The position numbers and the translations under genes were made by a program. This document shows positions 5,469 to 12,846 of a stretch of 13,172 nucleotides of DNA, piece by piece. The stretch comes from JAZDJP01 sp043803805. GTDB lineage: Bacteria > Planctomycetota > JAZDJP01. The notes below the pieces were generated by a model. That model was not told the DNA's origin. It worked only from the letters and a program-made list of their open reading frames with translations, and ran no database searches. The stretch is taken from NCBI GenBank assembly GCA_043803805.1, contig JAZDJP010000119.1:1-13172 (forward strand), in the 5' to 3' direction. Position 1 is the first letter of the stretch; the number at the start of each line of letters is the position of its first letter.

Positions 5469-7244
5469 ATGGATTGTAAAACGCGGAGGGGTTCACCGGA
5501 CCGCAAACTTTCCACCCGGCGCGTCATTGATCGCATCATGGAGATTTGCGGGGCGTTGCCGGACGCCGTCAAAGATCTTCCCGCCAAACTGCGCACCCGC
5601 AACGCGTGGGAACGGACGTTTTCGCGCAAGGGCGGGCGTGTCGCGAACATTTTGGAGGTGATGCGCGAGCTTCCCGCGTTCACGAACCAGGCGCCGGCGT
5701 CGAAAAAGGGGTGGCGGAAGGTTTTCAGCAAACACCAAGGTCTGGGGCAGGTGTCGCAGTTCCTCCGGGAATTTCATGCGACCGCCAATCGCAAGCCCGT
5801 TCGTCGTTCGCCCATCGTGTACTGGCGCGACGCGTTTGGCCCGCGGGAAGTCGTTCAGCGCGTCCGGCCGCGGGAGTCGTCGGAGTACATTCCAAATCCG
5901 CATCGCGGCACGGCCACGTTCCAGCGGTTTCAGGGCGAGGACACGTACCCGTCGTTTCTTTCGTCCGACACCCACGGGCCCGTGACGTTTCCAAAGGGCG
6001 GGGAAATCCGCGACAACGTGAAGTACATTCCGCGCACGACGATCGCGTACTGCCGCTGGCCATGGAGTTGGTTCGAACCGAAAAAAGGAAGGTTCAACTG
6101 GGGGCTGATGGACAAGGCGCTCCGGGCGGCCCGCGCGCACGGGCAGACGTTGCAGGTCCGGTTCCAGCCCTACACGGCGCAGGTGGCGTCCTCCGCGCTG
6201 AAAGCGAAACGCGTTCCCCCGGAAACGACGGTGAATCTTCCCGATTGGTATTGGGACACCGGCGCGGCGTGGCTGGGGAAAGGGGCGCATGTCCTTCATG
6301 AGCCGGATTGCAACGATCCGCGGTACCTGCGGCATCTCGGGGATTTTATCCGCGCGTTCGCCGCCCGGTACGACGGCCATCCGGATTTGGAGAGCGTGGA
6401 CGTCGCGTACGCGGGGTTCTGTGGCGAGACGGGCGGCAACACCACGCCGGAGACGGCGGCGCGATTGATCGGCCGGTATCTTGCGAGTTTCCGGAAAACG
6501 CCGCTATTGACCATGGGGCCCAACGCGCACGCGATGAAAGCGGCGGAGGCGCGCCGCCGGCCCATCGGATGGCGGATGGATTGTTTCGGCGATCAGCGGA
6601 ACAAAGACGTCCCGGACGTCCCCTTGCGCCTTTGCTGGAATCATACGATGGACCTCTATCCGAAGCGATTTGCGTGCGCGGAGATGAAGGATTCCTGGAG
6701 GAAAGGCCCCGTGACGATGGAGACGTGCGGGAACGTGGCCACGTGGGTGATGACCGGCCACGATCTCGATCAGATTGTCGAGATGGGCTATAAATACCAC
6801 ACGTCCGTCTTCATGCCGAAGAGCGTTTTCTTCCCCGAACGGGCGCTGGAAAAGTTCATCGCGTTCGACAGAAAGATCGGCTACCGCTTCGCGCTCCGGC
6901 AGATGCTTTTGCCGCTGGAGGCCAAACCCGGCGCCCGGGTTGCCGTGGAGATGTTCATTGACAACGTCGGTTGCGCGCCGATCTATCGCCCTTACACGGT
7001 GGCGCTTCGCTTCAAGCAGGGGAACTTGTCCCGCGTGGTGAGGTTGAAGGAGGACATCCGCCGGTGGCTTCCGGGGCACCACTGGTTCCGCGAGGAGTTT
7101 GTTTTTGCCCGGGGATTGGAGCGCGGCGAGGTGAGCGTGGCCCTGGGCGTGGTGGACGCGGCCTCCACGCCGCGCGTCTGGTTTGCGATCGACGGCAGGA
7201 CCGATGGCGGCTGGCATCCGCTCGCGAGCATGGATGTTGATTAG
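5469..7244 (+). CDS. Glycosidase-like TIM-barrel protein with DUF4832 region and N-terminal triple repeat (591 aa)
   Basis: From about residue 140 the protein matches the layout I associate with DUF4832/glycoside-hydrolase-like proteins: YIPRTTIAYCRWPWSWFEP at 186-204, RYDGHPDLESVDVAYAGFCGE at 300-320, WRMDCFGD at 368-375, METCG at 417-421, GYRFALRQM at 471-479, then a beta-sandwich-like tail (482-591). E320 and E418 sit where a retaining clan GH-A enzyme would carry its acid/base and nucleophile, but this is inference and no substrate can be named. Residues 18-125 hold three tandem units of about 36 residues with a W-x3-F core, which I do not recognise. There is no signal peptide or lipobox, so export is not evident. 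The ATG at 5469 has only a weak GAGAGAGA in front; the frame is open further upstream inside thrC, which I reject as coding. Confidence 0.72.
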   Translation: MDCKTRRGSPDRKLSTRRVIDRIMEICGALPDAVKDLPAKLRTRNAWERTFSRKGGRVANILEVMRELPAFTNQAPASKKGWRKVFSKHQGLGQVSQFLREFHATANRKPVRRSPIVYWRDAFGPREVVQRVRPRESSEYIPNPHRGTATFQRFQGEDTYPSFLSSDTHGPVTFPKGGEIRDNVKYIPRTTIAYCRWPWSWFEPKKGRFNWGLMDKALRAARAHGQTLQVRFQPYTAQVASSALKAKRVPPETTVNLPDWYWDTGAAWLGKGAHVLHEPDCNDPRYLRHLGDFIRAFAARYDGHPDLESVDVAYAGFCGETGGNTTPETAARLIGRYLASFRKTPLLTMGPNAHAMKAAEARRRPIGWRMDCFGDQRNKDVPDVPLRLCWNHTMDLYPKRFACAEMKDSWRKGPVTMETCGNVATWVMTGHDLDQIVEMGYKYHTSVFMPKSVFFPERALEKFIAFDRKIGYRFALRQMLLPLEAKPGARVAVEMFIDNVGCAPIYRPYTVALRFKQGNLSRVVRLKEDIRRWLPGHHWFREEFVFARGLERGEVSVALGVVDAASTPRVWFAIDGRTDGGWHPLASMDVD

Positions 7245-7264
7245 TTTTGCCTGTTTGGTCCCCA

Positions 7265-7293
7265 TTGCATTTTCCGCGGCGGTGGCGTATAGT
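7265..7293 (+). promoter_or_regulatory. Probable sigma70 promoter of scpB
   Basis: TTGCAT (7265-7270), 17-base spacer, TATAGT (7288-7293), 56 bases before the scpB ATG. The leader contains a perfect GGCGGG-GGT-CCCGCC hairpin (7311-7325) with no T-run. It lies in the gap after the DUF4832 gene. Confidence 0.5.
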
Positions 7294-7349
7294 GGGCGGG
7301 TGTTCGTCCGGGCGGGGGTCCCGCCGGCATTCGATACGGGAACCGGATC

Positions 7350-7871
7350 ATGGGGGAGATAAACGCCAGGGCCGTGGTCGAGGCGTTGCTTTTCGCGTCC
7401 GCCGAGCCCCTGTCCGTCCGGGACATGCGCCAGGCGGCGCCGGACCTGGGCGACGAGGCCATCGAGGGGGCCCTCGTGGCCCTCAAGAACGATTATGAGG
7501 CCACCGGCCGGGCCATTACCCTCGAACCCATCGCCGGCGGCTGGCAGATTCTCACCCGCGGCGAGTTCGATCCGTTCCTCAAGGCCCTCCGGAAGGGCGC
7601 CGCCGACCGCGGGCTTTCCCAGGCGGCCCTTGAGACGCTGGCCGTCATCGCCTACAAACAGCCGGTGGGCCGGGCCGACATCGAGGCCGTGCGCGGGGTG
7701 AACGCGGGGCCCATCCTGCGGGGGCTTCTCGAACGGGGGCTCATCCGCATCACCGGCCGGTCCGAGGTCCTGGGCCATCCCCTGCTCTACGGGACCACGG
7801 ACACGTTTCTGTCGGCGTTCGGGTTGAATTCGCTCGAGGAACTGCCGAAGGTGGAGGACGTCGGGAAGTAA
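7350..7871 (+). CDS. scpB: Segregation and condensation protein B (173 aa)
   Basis: Non-SMC subunit of the SMC-ScpA-ScpB condensin complex, which binds ScpA and helps organise and segregate the chromosome. Two winged-helix regions are visible: residues 1-80 (VVEALLFASAEPLSV... at 9-23) and 88-160. The second contains the family hallmark ETLAVIAYKQPVGRADIEAVRGVN (95-118), followed by LLERGLI and GHPLLYGTTDTFLSAFGL. Length is normal for a short ScpB. ATG 7350 is the first start consistent with the family N-terminus, although no strong ribosome-binding site is seen. scpA is not next to it, which is unusual because the two are commonly paired. Confidence 0.92.
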   Translation: MGEINARAVVEALLFASAEPLSVRDMRQAAPDLGDEAIEGALVALKNDYEATGRAITLEPIAGGWQILTRGEFDPFLKALRKGAADRGLSQAALETLAVIAYKQPVGRADIEAVRGVNAGPILRGLLERGLIRITGRSEVLGHPLLYGTTDTFLSAFGLNSLEELPKVEDVGK

Positions 7872-7877
7872 AACAAT

Positions 7878-8011
7878 ACCACGGAAACACGGAAGAAGGC
7901 AGAAACACGGAAGAAGAGGGAGATGTGAAAAGGAGAAGGATGTTGTGACCGGAGGGGTGTTTTAAGATGTTTCTTTTCCGTGAGTTCACAAGGATTTCGT
8001 GTTTCCGTGGT
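7878..8011. repeat. 134-bp element with 14-bp perfect terminal inverted repeats
   Basis: ACCACGGAAACACG (7878-7891) is matched in inverse by CGTGTTTCCGTGGT (7998-8011). Inside, GAAACACGGAAGAAG is directly repeated at 7884-7898 and 7902-7916 (period 18). The interior is non-coding. No target duplication is evident. The right end lies five bases before the pilZ Shine-Dalgarno, so the pair could fold in the pilZ leader. The A-rich tract at about 2195-2265 carries related CACGAAAACACGAAAT motifs, so this belongs to a dispersed family. Confidence 0.6.
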
Positions 8012-8028
8012 TGACAAGGAGATCCGTC

Positions 8029-8433
8029 ATGGCCAAGGCGAGTTTCGACACGGAACGGCGCGAGTTTGTCCGGCTTCGGGAAAATGTTTCGGTGAATTAC
8101 CGGTTTCTGGCCCAGGCGGAGGGCGACCGGCGGCCGGGACTCGGCCGGACGGAGACGGGCAAGACCCGGAACATCAGCGGCGGCGGACTCCTGCTCATGG
8201 GGAGGATTCCGGATCCCGCGTGGATTCCCGAACTCCTGATGCGCAAAATCGTGGTGGGGGTATCCCTGGTGCTTCCCGAGGGGCCGGTGGAGGCCATCAC
8301 CCGTGTCTCCTGGATTGAGGGCATCCAGGGCAAGGCCAACCTCTCGGCCATGGGGCTCATGTTTCGGGAAATCACCCGTGAAGACCAGGACCGCATCTTC
8401 CGGTACGTCATCCGGTCCCAGATGCCGAAATAA
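8029..8433 (+). CDS. PilZ-domain cyclic di-GMP receptor protein (134 aa)
   Basis: Single-domain PilZ protein. The two c-di-GMP contacts are present: RREFVR at 10-15 (the RxxxR switch) and NISGGG at 48-53 (D/NxSxxG). The rest forms the expected barrel, with SAMGLMF at 106-112 and a C-terminal helix that ends in DRIFRYVIRSQ. The start is ATG 8029, with AAGGAG at 8016-8021 and seven-base spacing. A longer frame from 7999 would run through the inverted-repeat element and is rejected. There is no output domain, so it would act by binding a partner. Flagellar switch genes lie about 3.4 kb downstream, so a motility role is possible but not shown. A loose stem (CGGTTTC 8435-8441, GAAACCG 8452-8458) follows the stop without a T-run. 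Confidence 0.88.
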   Translation: MAKASFDTERREFVRLRENVSVNYRFLAQAEGDRRPGLGRTETGKTRNISGGGLLLMGRIPDPAWIPELLMRKIVVGVSLVLPEGPVEAITRVSWIEGIQGKANLSAMGLMFREITREDQDRIFRYVIRSQMPK

Positions 8434-8533
8434 CCGGTTTCCGGGAACGTCGAAACCGCGTTCCGCCGCCACCATGACCGATCCCTTTTGCTAAACTTGA
8501 AACGGCACTTTGACGATGAGAAAGGGGGAAACC

Positions 8534-9871
8534 ATGAAGAAGTCATTGGGGATCCAGCGGGTGATCGCCCGTGAGATATTGGATTCACGGGGGAACCCCA
8601 CCGTGGAGGTGGACGTTGTTCTCGCCGGCGGCGCGTTCGGCCGCGCGGCGGTGCCCTCCGGGGCGTCCACCGGTGAGCATGAGGCCGTCGAACTGCGCGA
8701 CGGCGACAAGAAGCGTTTCCTGGGCAAGGGCGTCCTGAAGGCCGTGGCCAACGCCAACACGACGCTCGCCAACGCTGTCGCCGGCATGGACGCTTCCGAT
8801 CAGCGCGCGGTGGACGGGGCCATGATCAAGGCCGACGGCACCGCCAACAAGGGGCGCCTGGGCGCCAACGCCATTCTCGGGGTGTCTCTGGCCACGGCCC
8901 GCGCCGCCGCGGACGCCGCGGGGCTGCCGCTGTATCGTTCGATCGGCGGGGCCTCCGCCCGCGTCCTGCCCGTGCCGATGGCCAATATCCTGAACGGCGG
9001 CAAGCACGCCGACAACAAGGTGGATTTCCAGGAGTTCATGGTCATGCCGATCGGGGCGAAGACCTGGTCGGACGCCATCCGCATGGTCTGCGAGGTGTTC
9101 CATCACTTGAAGAGCGTCCTCAAGAAGGCCGGCCACAACACCAATGTCGGCGACGAGGGCGGTTTCGCCCCCAATATCGGCAACGAGGAGGCCCTGACGT
9201 ACATCCTCGAGGCCGTTGACAAGGCCGGCTACCAGGCCGGACGCGACAAGGATTTCGCCATCGCCCTGGACTGCGCCTCGAGCGAGCTTTTCGAAGAGGG
9301 AGGCCGGAAGGGGTACAAGTTCTGGAAATCCAATCCGGACAAGCTGTTCAGCGCCGAGGACATGATCGAACTCTATTCCAAATGGGTCGCCAGGTACCCG
9401 ATTGTTTCCATCGAGGACCCGCTCGACCAGAACGACTGGGCGGGGTACGCCCTCATGACCCGGGAGCTCGGCGGGAAGATCCAGGTGGTCGGGGATGATT
9501 TGTACGTCACGAATCCGGAGCGCCTGGCGCGCGGGATCCGGGAGAAGGCGTCGAACGCCATTCTCATCAAGGTCAATCAGATCGGGACGCTCACGGAAAC
9601 CCTCGATACCATCGCGATGGCCCGGAAGGCGGATTACGGCATCATCGTGTCCCATCGTTCCGGCGAGACGGAGGATGCGATCATCGCGGACATCGTCGTG
9701 GCGACGAACGCCGGACAGATCAAGACGGGTTCCGCGAGCCGGACCGACCGCGTTTGCAAGTATAACCAGCTTTTGCGGATCGAGGAGGAGCTCGGCGGAA
9801 AGGCCGTGTACGGAGGAAAGGCATGGGCAAGGTGTGGCAGCAGGGGGAAGGCGGGGTCCTCGTGTGGCTGA
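8534..9871 (+). CDS. eno: Enolase (phosphopyruvate hydratase), 445 aa with 15-residue C-terminal extension
   Basis: Interconverts 2-phosphoglycerate and phosphoenolpyruvate in glycolysis; in many bacteria also part of the RNA degradosome. Signatures: REILDSRGNPTVEV at 13-26, PSGASTGEHEAVELRDGD at 41-58, GDEGGFAPN with catalytic E208, metal ligands D246, E294 and D321, ILIKVNQIGTLTET with catalytic K346, and SHRSGETED at 373-381. The start is ATG 8534 with AAGGGGG at 8522-8528; an ATG at 8516 lacks such a site. The family core ends at residue 430 (GGKA), the usual length of 430-432. Reading then continues W-ARCGSRGKAGSSCG to TGA 9869-9871, overlapping the next gene by 49 bp. The TGG at 9824-9826 sits exactly where an ATGA stop/start overlap would be. 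Confidence 0.96.
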   Translation: MKKSLGIQRVIAREILDSRGNPTVEVDVVLAGGAFGRAAVPSGASTGEHEAVELRDGDKKRFLGKGVLKAVANANTTLANAVAGMDASDQRAVDGAMIKADGTANKGRLGANAILGVSLATARAAADAAGLPLYRSIGGASARVLPVPMANILNGGKHADNKVDFQEFMVMPIGAKTWSDAIRMVCEVFHHLKSVLKKAGHNTNVGDEGGFAPNIGNEEALTYILEAVDKAGYQAGRDKDFAIALDCASSELFEEGGRKGYKFWKSNPDKLFSAEDMIELYSKWVARYPIVSIEDPLDQNDWAGYALMTRELGGKIQVVGDDLYVTNPERLARGIREKASNAILIKVNQIGTLTETLDTIAMARKADYGIIVSHRSGETEDAIIADIVVATNAGQIKTGSASRTDRVCKYNQLLRIEEELGGKAVYGGKAWARCGSRGKAGSSCG

Positions 9872-10323
9872 TGGTGGCCGTCGGGACGGCGCTTCTGGGG
9901 GGGCTGGCGCTTCTGCCGGACCTCCAGCGCAACCAGGTGCTTGCCGCCGAGATCCGGCGTCTCGATGCGGACATCCGGCATCTCGGGGGCGAGGTGGCTT
10001 CCCTCACCCGGGAGAAGGTGGCGCTGGAAAGCGACCCCGTTTACGTCGAGCGGTGGGCGCGGAAAAATTATAATTTAAAACGGCCGGGGGAGATCATCCG
10101 GGTGTTGAAGACGCCCCTGGCCGTGGCGGTCGTCCCGGCATCGGGGCGGAGGCACCTTGTGCCATGGCTGGCGGCGCTGGGATTGATGATGGCGGGGGGC
10201 CTGGTCTGGCTCTACCGCCGGACGCTCCCCGGGCGCGACGCGGCCCCGGCGCCGGCCTACGCGCCGGTCCCGTCCTGCGACGGAGGGGCGGCGGGTCAAA
10301 ATCCCGCCGGGCCGACGGTGTGA
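9823..10323 (+). CDS. FtsB/DivIC-family septum formation initiator-like protein with extra C-terminal membrane segment (166 aa)
   Basis: Predicted bitopic division protein of the FtsB/DivIC family, which joins FtsL and FtsQ in the divisome. Layout: short N-terminus, membrane helix at about 11-31 (VLVWLMVAVGTALLGGLALL), coiled coil at 34-69, then the family motif ESDPVYVERWARKNYNLKRPGEII (69-92). Unlike typical members of about 90-110 residues, it continues with a second hydrophobic helix at 112-131 and a proline/alanine-rich tail. GGAGG at 9812-9816, six bases before the ATG, sets the start inside the enolase frame. Lying directly after eno is a familiar setting (eno-ftsB in many Proteobacteria). 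The overlap suggests translational coupling. Confidence 0.82.
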   Translation: MGKVWQQGEGGVLVWLMVAVGTALLGGLALLPDLQRNQVLAAEIRRLDADIRHLGGEVASLTREKVALESDPVYVERWARKNYNLKRPGEIIRVLKTPLAVAVVPASGRRHLVPWLAALGLMMAGGLVWLYRRTLPGRDAAPAPAYAPVPSCDGGAAGQNPAGPTV

Positions 10324-10356
10324 CGATCCCGGCGTTTCCGCCGGGGGGAGGATTTT

Positions 10357-11655
10357 GTGGTGGCGGTGGCGCTCAAGGAAGCGGATGTCATGACGGACGC
10401 GGAACGCCGCCGGCGGGTGGAGGATATCTGCCGCCGCGCCCGGGAGGCCGCGACCGCCCTTGCCCGCGCCTCGACCGCGGCGAAGGACCGGATGCTGGCC
10501 ATTCTCCAAAACCGTCTTACGGCGGAAGAGGCGGCCGTTCTCGCGGAGAACGCGAAGGATGCGGATGCCGCCGCGGAACGCGGCCGGACGAAGGCCTTCC
10601 TGGACCGGCTCCGGCTCCCCGGGAAACGGTTTCAGACGATGGTGGAGGGGGTGCGGGTGGTCCGGGACCTCCGCGACCCCGTGGGCGGGATCATCCGCGG
10701 CGAAACGCGGCCGAACGGGCTCCGGATCGAAAAAGTCCGGATTCCCATCGGCGTCCTCGCCGTCATCTACGAATCCCGGCCCAACGTGACGATTGACGCG
10801 ATCGCCCTGGCGGTCAAAAGCGGAAACGCCATCGTCCTCCGGGGCGGCTCGGATGCGGCGCGGACGAACCGCGCCCTGTTCGGGATCGCGCGCGACAGCA
10901 TGAGGGAGGCGGATCTTCCGCCGGAGGCCCTGGGCCTGGTGGACACGACCGATCGCGGGGCGGTGGATGATCTTCTGGGCATGACGGACTACATTGATGT
11001 CGTCATCCCCCGGGGCGGGGAGGAGCTCGTCCGGCGGGTCGCCGGCGGCTCGCGCATCCCCGTTCTGAAACACGCCAGGGGGGTTTGCCATATCTACGTC
11101 CATGAGGATGCCGATCCGGCCGTGGCGGAGGCCGTTGTGGTGAACGCCAAGTGCTCGCGTCCGGCCACCTGCAATTCCATGGAAACGCTTCTGGTCCACC
11201 GGGGGCTGTCCCGATCGCTCCTGCCGCGGCTTCTCGGGCGGCTCCACGAAAAGGGCGTCGAGATCCGGGGCTGTCCCGCGACGTGCGCGGCCGACCCGGC
11301 CGCCCGGCCCGCGACGGAGGAGGACTGGCCGGCGGAATACCTGGACCTCATCCTCGCGGTGCGCGTCGTGGAGGGTCTCGACGCGGCGGTGGCGCACATC
11401 CGGCGTTACGGTTCGGGCCTCTCGGAGGCCGTCATCACCCGGGGACTTGACACCGCCCGCGAATTCACGGATCGGGTGGATGCCGCCGCCGTCTACGTGA
11501 ACGCCTCGACGCGATTCACCGACGGCGCCGAGTTCGGGATGGGGGCGGAGATGGGCATCAGCACGGGCCGCCTTCACGCCCGGGGGCCGGTGGGGCTGGA
11601 GGAACTGACGACCTATAAATATGTTGTGTACGGGACGGGGCAGGTGAGAGAATAG
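10357..11655 (+). CDS. proA: Gamma-glutamyl phosphate reductase (glutamate-5-semialdehyde dehydrogenase), 421-432 aa
   Basis: Second step of proline synthesis: NADPH-dependent reduction of gamma-glutamyl phosphate. Recognisable blocks (numbered from GTG 10357): RPNGLRIEKVRIPIGVLAVIYESRPNVT (118-145), KSGNAIVLRGGSDA (154-167), VIPRGGEELVR (216-226), KHARGVCHIYV (238-248), the catalytic cysteine C272 in RPATCNSMETLLVH, and MGAEMGISTGRLHARGPVGLEELTTYKYVV near the end. Two starts are plausible: GTG 10357 with GGAGG at 10347-10351, or ATG 10390 (MTDAERRRR), which gives 421 residues and fits the usual length of about 417 better. I give the longer form because its ribosome-binding site is better. 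No proB is adjacent. A GACTC-type array starts right after the TAG. Confidence 0.95.
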   Translation: MVAVALKEADVMTDAERRRRVEDICRRAREAATALARASTAAKDRMLAILQNRLTAEEAAVLAENAKDADAAAERGRTKAFLDRLRLPGKRFQTMVEGVRVVRDLRDPVGGIIRGETRPNGLRIEKVRIPIGVLAVIYESRPNVTIDAIALAVKSGNAIVLRGGSDAARTNRALFGIARDSMREADLPPEALGLVDTTDRGAVDDLLGMTDYIDVVIPRGGEELVRRVAGGSRIPVLKHARGVCHIYVHEDADPAVAEAVVVNAKCSRPATCNSMETLLVHRGLSRSLLPRLLGRLHEKGVEIRGCPATCAADPAARPATEEDWPAEYLDLILAVRVVEGLDAAVAHIRRYGSGLSEAVITRGLDTAREFTDRVDAAAVYVNASTRFTDGAEFGMGAEMGISTGRLHARGPVGLEELTTYKYVVYGTGQVRE

Positions 11656-11819
11656 TCAGCGAGTCTAAGAGTCTAGGAGTCTAGGAGTCTAAGAGTCTAG
11701 GAGTTTGAGAGTCGGGGGGGAGAAGGGAAGGGGCCGGAAGCCGGCGGGGAAATGAGCCAGGGAGTCCGGATGGCGGATTCCTGACTCGGCGACTCGCCGA
11801 CTCGCTGACTCGCAAGACT
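11656..11819. repeat. Two opposed period-8 GACTC arrays between proA and fliM
   Basis: From 11662 to about 11713, units AGTCTAAG, AGTCTAGG, AGTCTAGG, AGTCTAAG, AGTCTAGG, AGTTTGAG repeat with period 8, beginning immediately after the proA stop. From 11783 to 11814 there are four GACTCGNN units in the opposite sense, then AGACT. GTCAGCGAGTC (11655-11665) and GACTCGCTGAC (11799-11809) are perfect inverse copies, so the arrays can pair. The middle (11714-11780) is G-rich with a weak GCCGG-aag-CCGGC stem and no gene. No promoter for fliM is obvious. Confidence 0.8.
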
Positions 11820-11836
11820 ACAGGTGGGAGAAGATC

Positions 11837-12844
11837 ATGGCGGATGTTCTGGACCAGGCGGAAGTTGACGCGCTTCTCTCGGCGGTTGACGGGGGGAATG
11901 TCGCGGTCGCCCAGGCCGAGGGCGGCGGCGAACGGGCCGTCCAACCCTACGATTTCAAGCGGCCGGAGCGCGTCTCGAAGGATCAGATCCGGGCCCTGCG
12001 GAATCTCCATGACGCCTTCGCGCGGAATTTCGGGGCGTCGCTCTCGACGTTTCTCCGGACCATCGTGGACGTGAAACTGGCCTCCGTCGAACAGCTCACC
12101 TATTCCGAGTTCATCACATCGCTCCCCAATCCGACGTGTTTCAATCTTCTCTCGATGGCGCCGCTCGAGGGCGAGGTGGTGCTCGAGATCAATCCGTCCA
12201 TCATTTTCCCCATCATTGACCGGCTCCTCGGGGGCGGGGGCATCACCTCCGCGCCGCCCGAACGGCCGCTCACGGAGATCGAACTGCGCCTGGTGGACCG
12301 CATCCTGGGCAAGGCCATCGAGGAGTTGAAGGGGCGTTGGGAGCCCATCCGGCCCGTGGATTTCAAGGTGACCCAGACCGAGTCGAATCCCCAGCTCATG
12401 CAGATCGTTCCCCCGAACGAGGCCGTGGTGCTCGTGGCCTTCGAGATCGCGATGGGGGAGGCTTCCGGCATGATGAATTTGTGCATCCCGTTCACGGCCA
12501 TCGAGCCCATCATGGGGGAGTTCACCGCCGAGCACTGGTTTTCCTACGGGAAGCGCGAGGTCTCGAAGGAGCAGCAGGACCGGATCCGGGACGGGTTGAG
12601 GAAGGCGAAGCTGGAACTGGTGTGCTACCTGGCCCAGACGAAAATCACCGTCCGGCAGTTCCTGGATCTGGAGGCGGGGGACCTTCTCGAAACGGGGGTT
12701 TCCATGAACGCCGATCTTCTCGTGGCGGTCGAGGGCAAGCCGAAATTCAAGGGGCGCGGCGGGATTCTCCGGGGGGCGAAGGCCGTGAGGGTCACCAACG
12801 CCGCCCTCGCGGACGCGCCGCCGCCGGGCGCGGGCGGGAAGTGA
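11837..12844 (+). CDS. fliM: Flagellar motor switch protein FliM (335 aa)
   Basis: C-ring component that binds phosphorylated CheY and passes the signal to FliG and FliN. LDQAEVDALLSA at 5-16 matches the N-terminal CheY-P binding peptide (EIDALL type). A Gly-rich linker leads to the CheC-like middle domain from about 37, with the FliG-contact GGGG at 132-135 (GGXG motif). The C-terminal SpoA-type domain begins near 245 and includes VRQFLDLEAGDLLETG. Length is normal. GGGAGAAG just before ATG 11837 supports the start. fliN follows two bases after the stop. There is no flagellar gene upstream, only the repeat tract and proA, so this may be the first gene of a flagellar operon. Confidence 0.96.
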   Translation: MADVLDQAEVDALLSAVDGGNVAVAQAEGGGERAVQPYDFKRPERVSKDQIRALRNLHDAFARNFGASLSTFLRTIVDVKLASVEQLTYSEFITSLPNPTCFNLLSMAPLEGEVVLEINPSIIFPIIDRLLGGGGITSAPPERPLTEIELRLVDRILGKAIEELKGRWEPIRPVDFKVTQTESNPQLMQIVPPNEAVVLVAFEIAMGEASGMMNLCIPFTAIEPIMGEFTAEHWFSYGKREVSKEQQDRIRDGLRKAKLELVCYLAQTKITVRQFLDLEAGDLLETGVSMNADLLVAVEGKPKFKGRGGILRGAKAVRVTNAALADAPPPGAGGK

Positions 12845-12846
12845 TC

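Noticed and set aside
4069..5496. Long open frame antisense to thrC
   Set aside because: Rich in Arg/His/Asp/Gly with no domain logic, a GC-bias shadow of the clear threonine synthase.
7311..7325. Terminator or riboswitch in the scpB leader
   Set aside because: The GGCGGG/CCCGCC hairpin stands alone; no T-run and no recognisable riboswitch core in the ~50-base leader.
8435..8458. Rho-independent terminator after pilZ
   Set aside because: CGGTTTC/GAAACCG has a 10-base loop, AT-rich stem and no T-run.
8516..8533. Upstream ATG of eno as the start
   Set aside because: No Shine-Dalgarno before 8516, and the G-rich site at 8522-8528 is correctly placed for ATG 8534, where enolases normally begin.
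8585..9655. Long open frame antisense to eno
   Set aside because: Lies wholly inside the unmistakable enolase gene and resembles no protein family.
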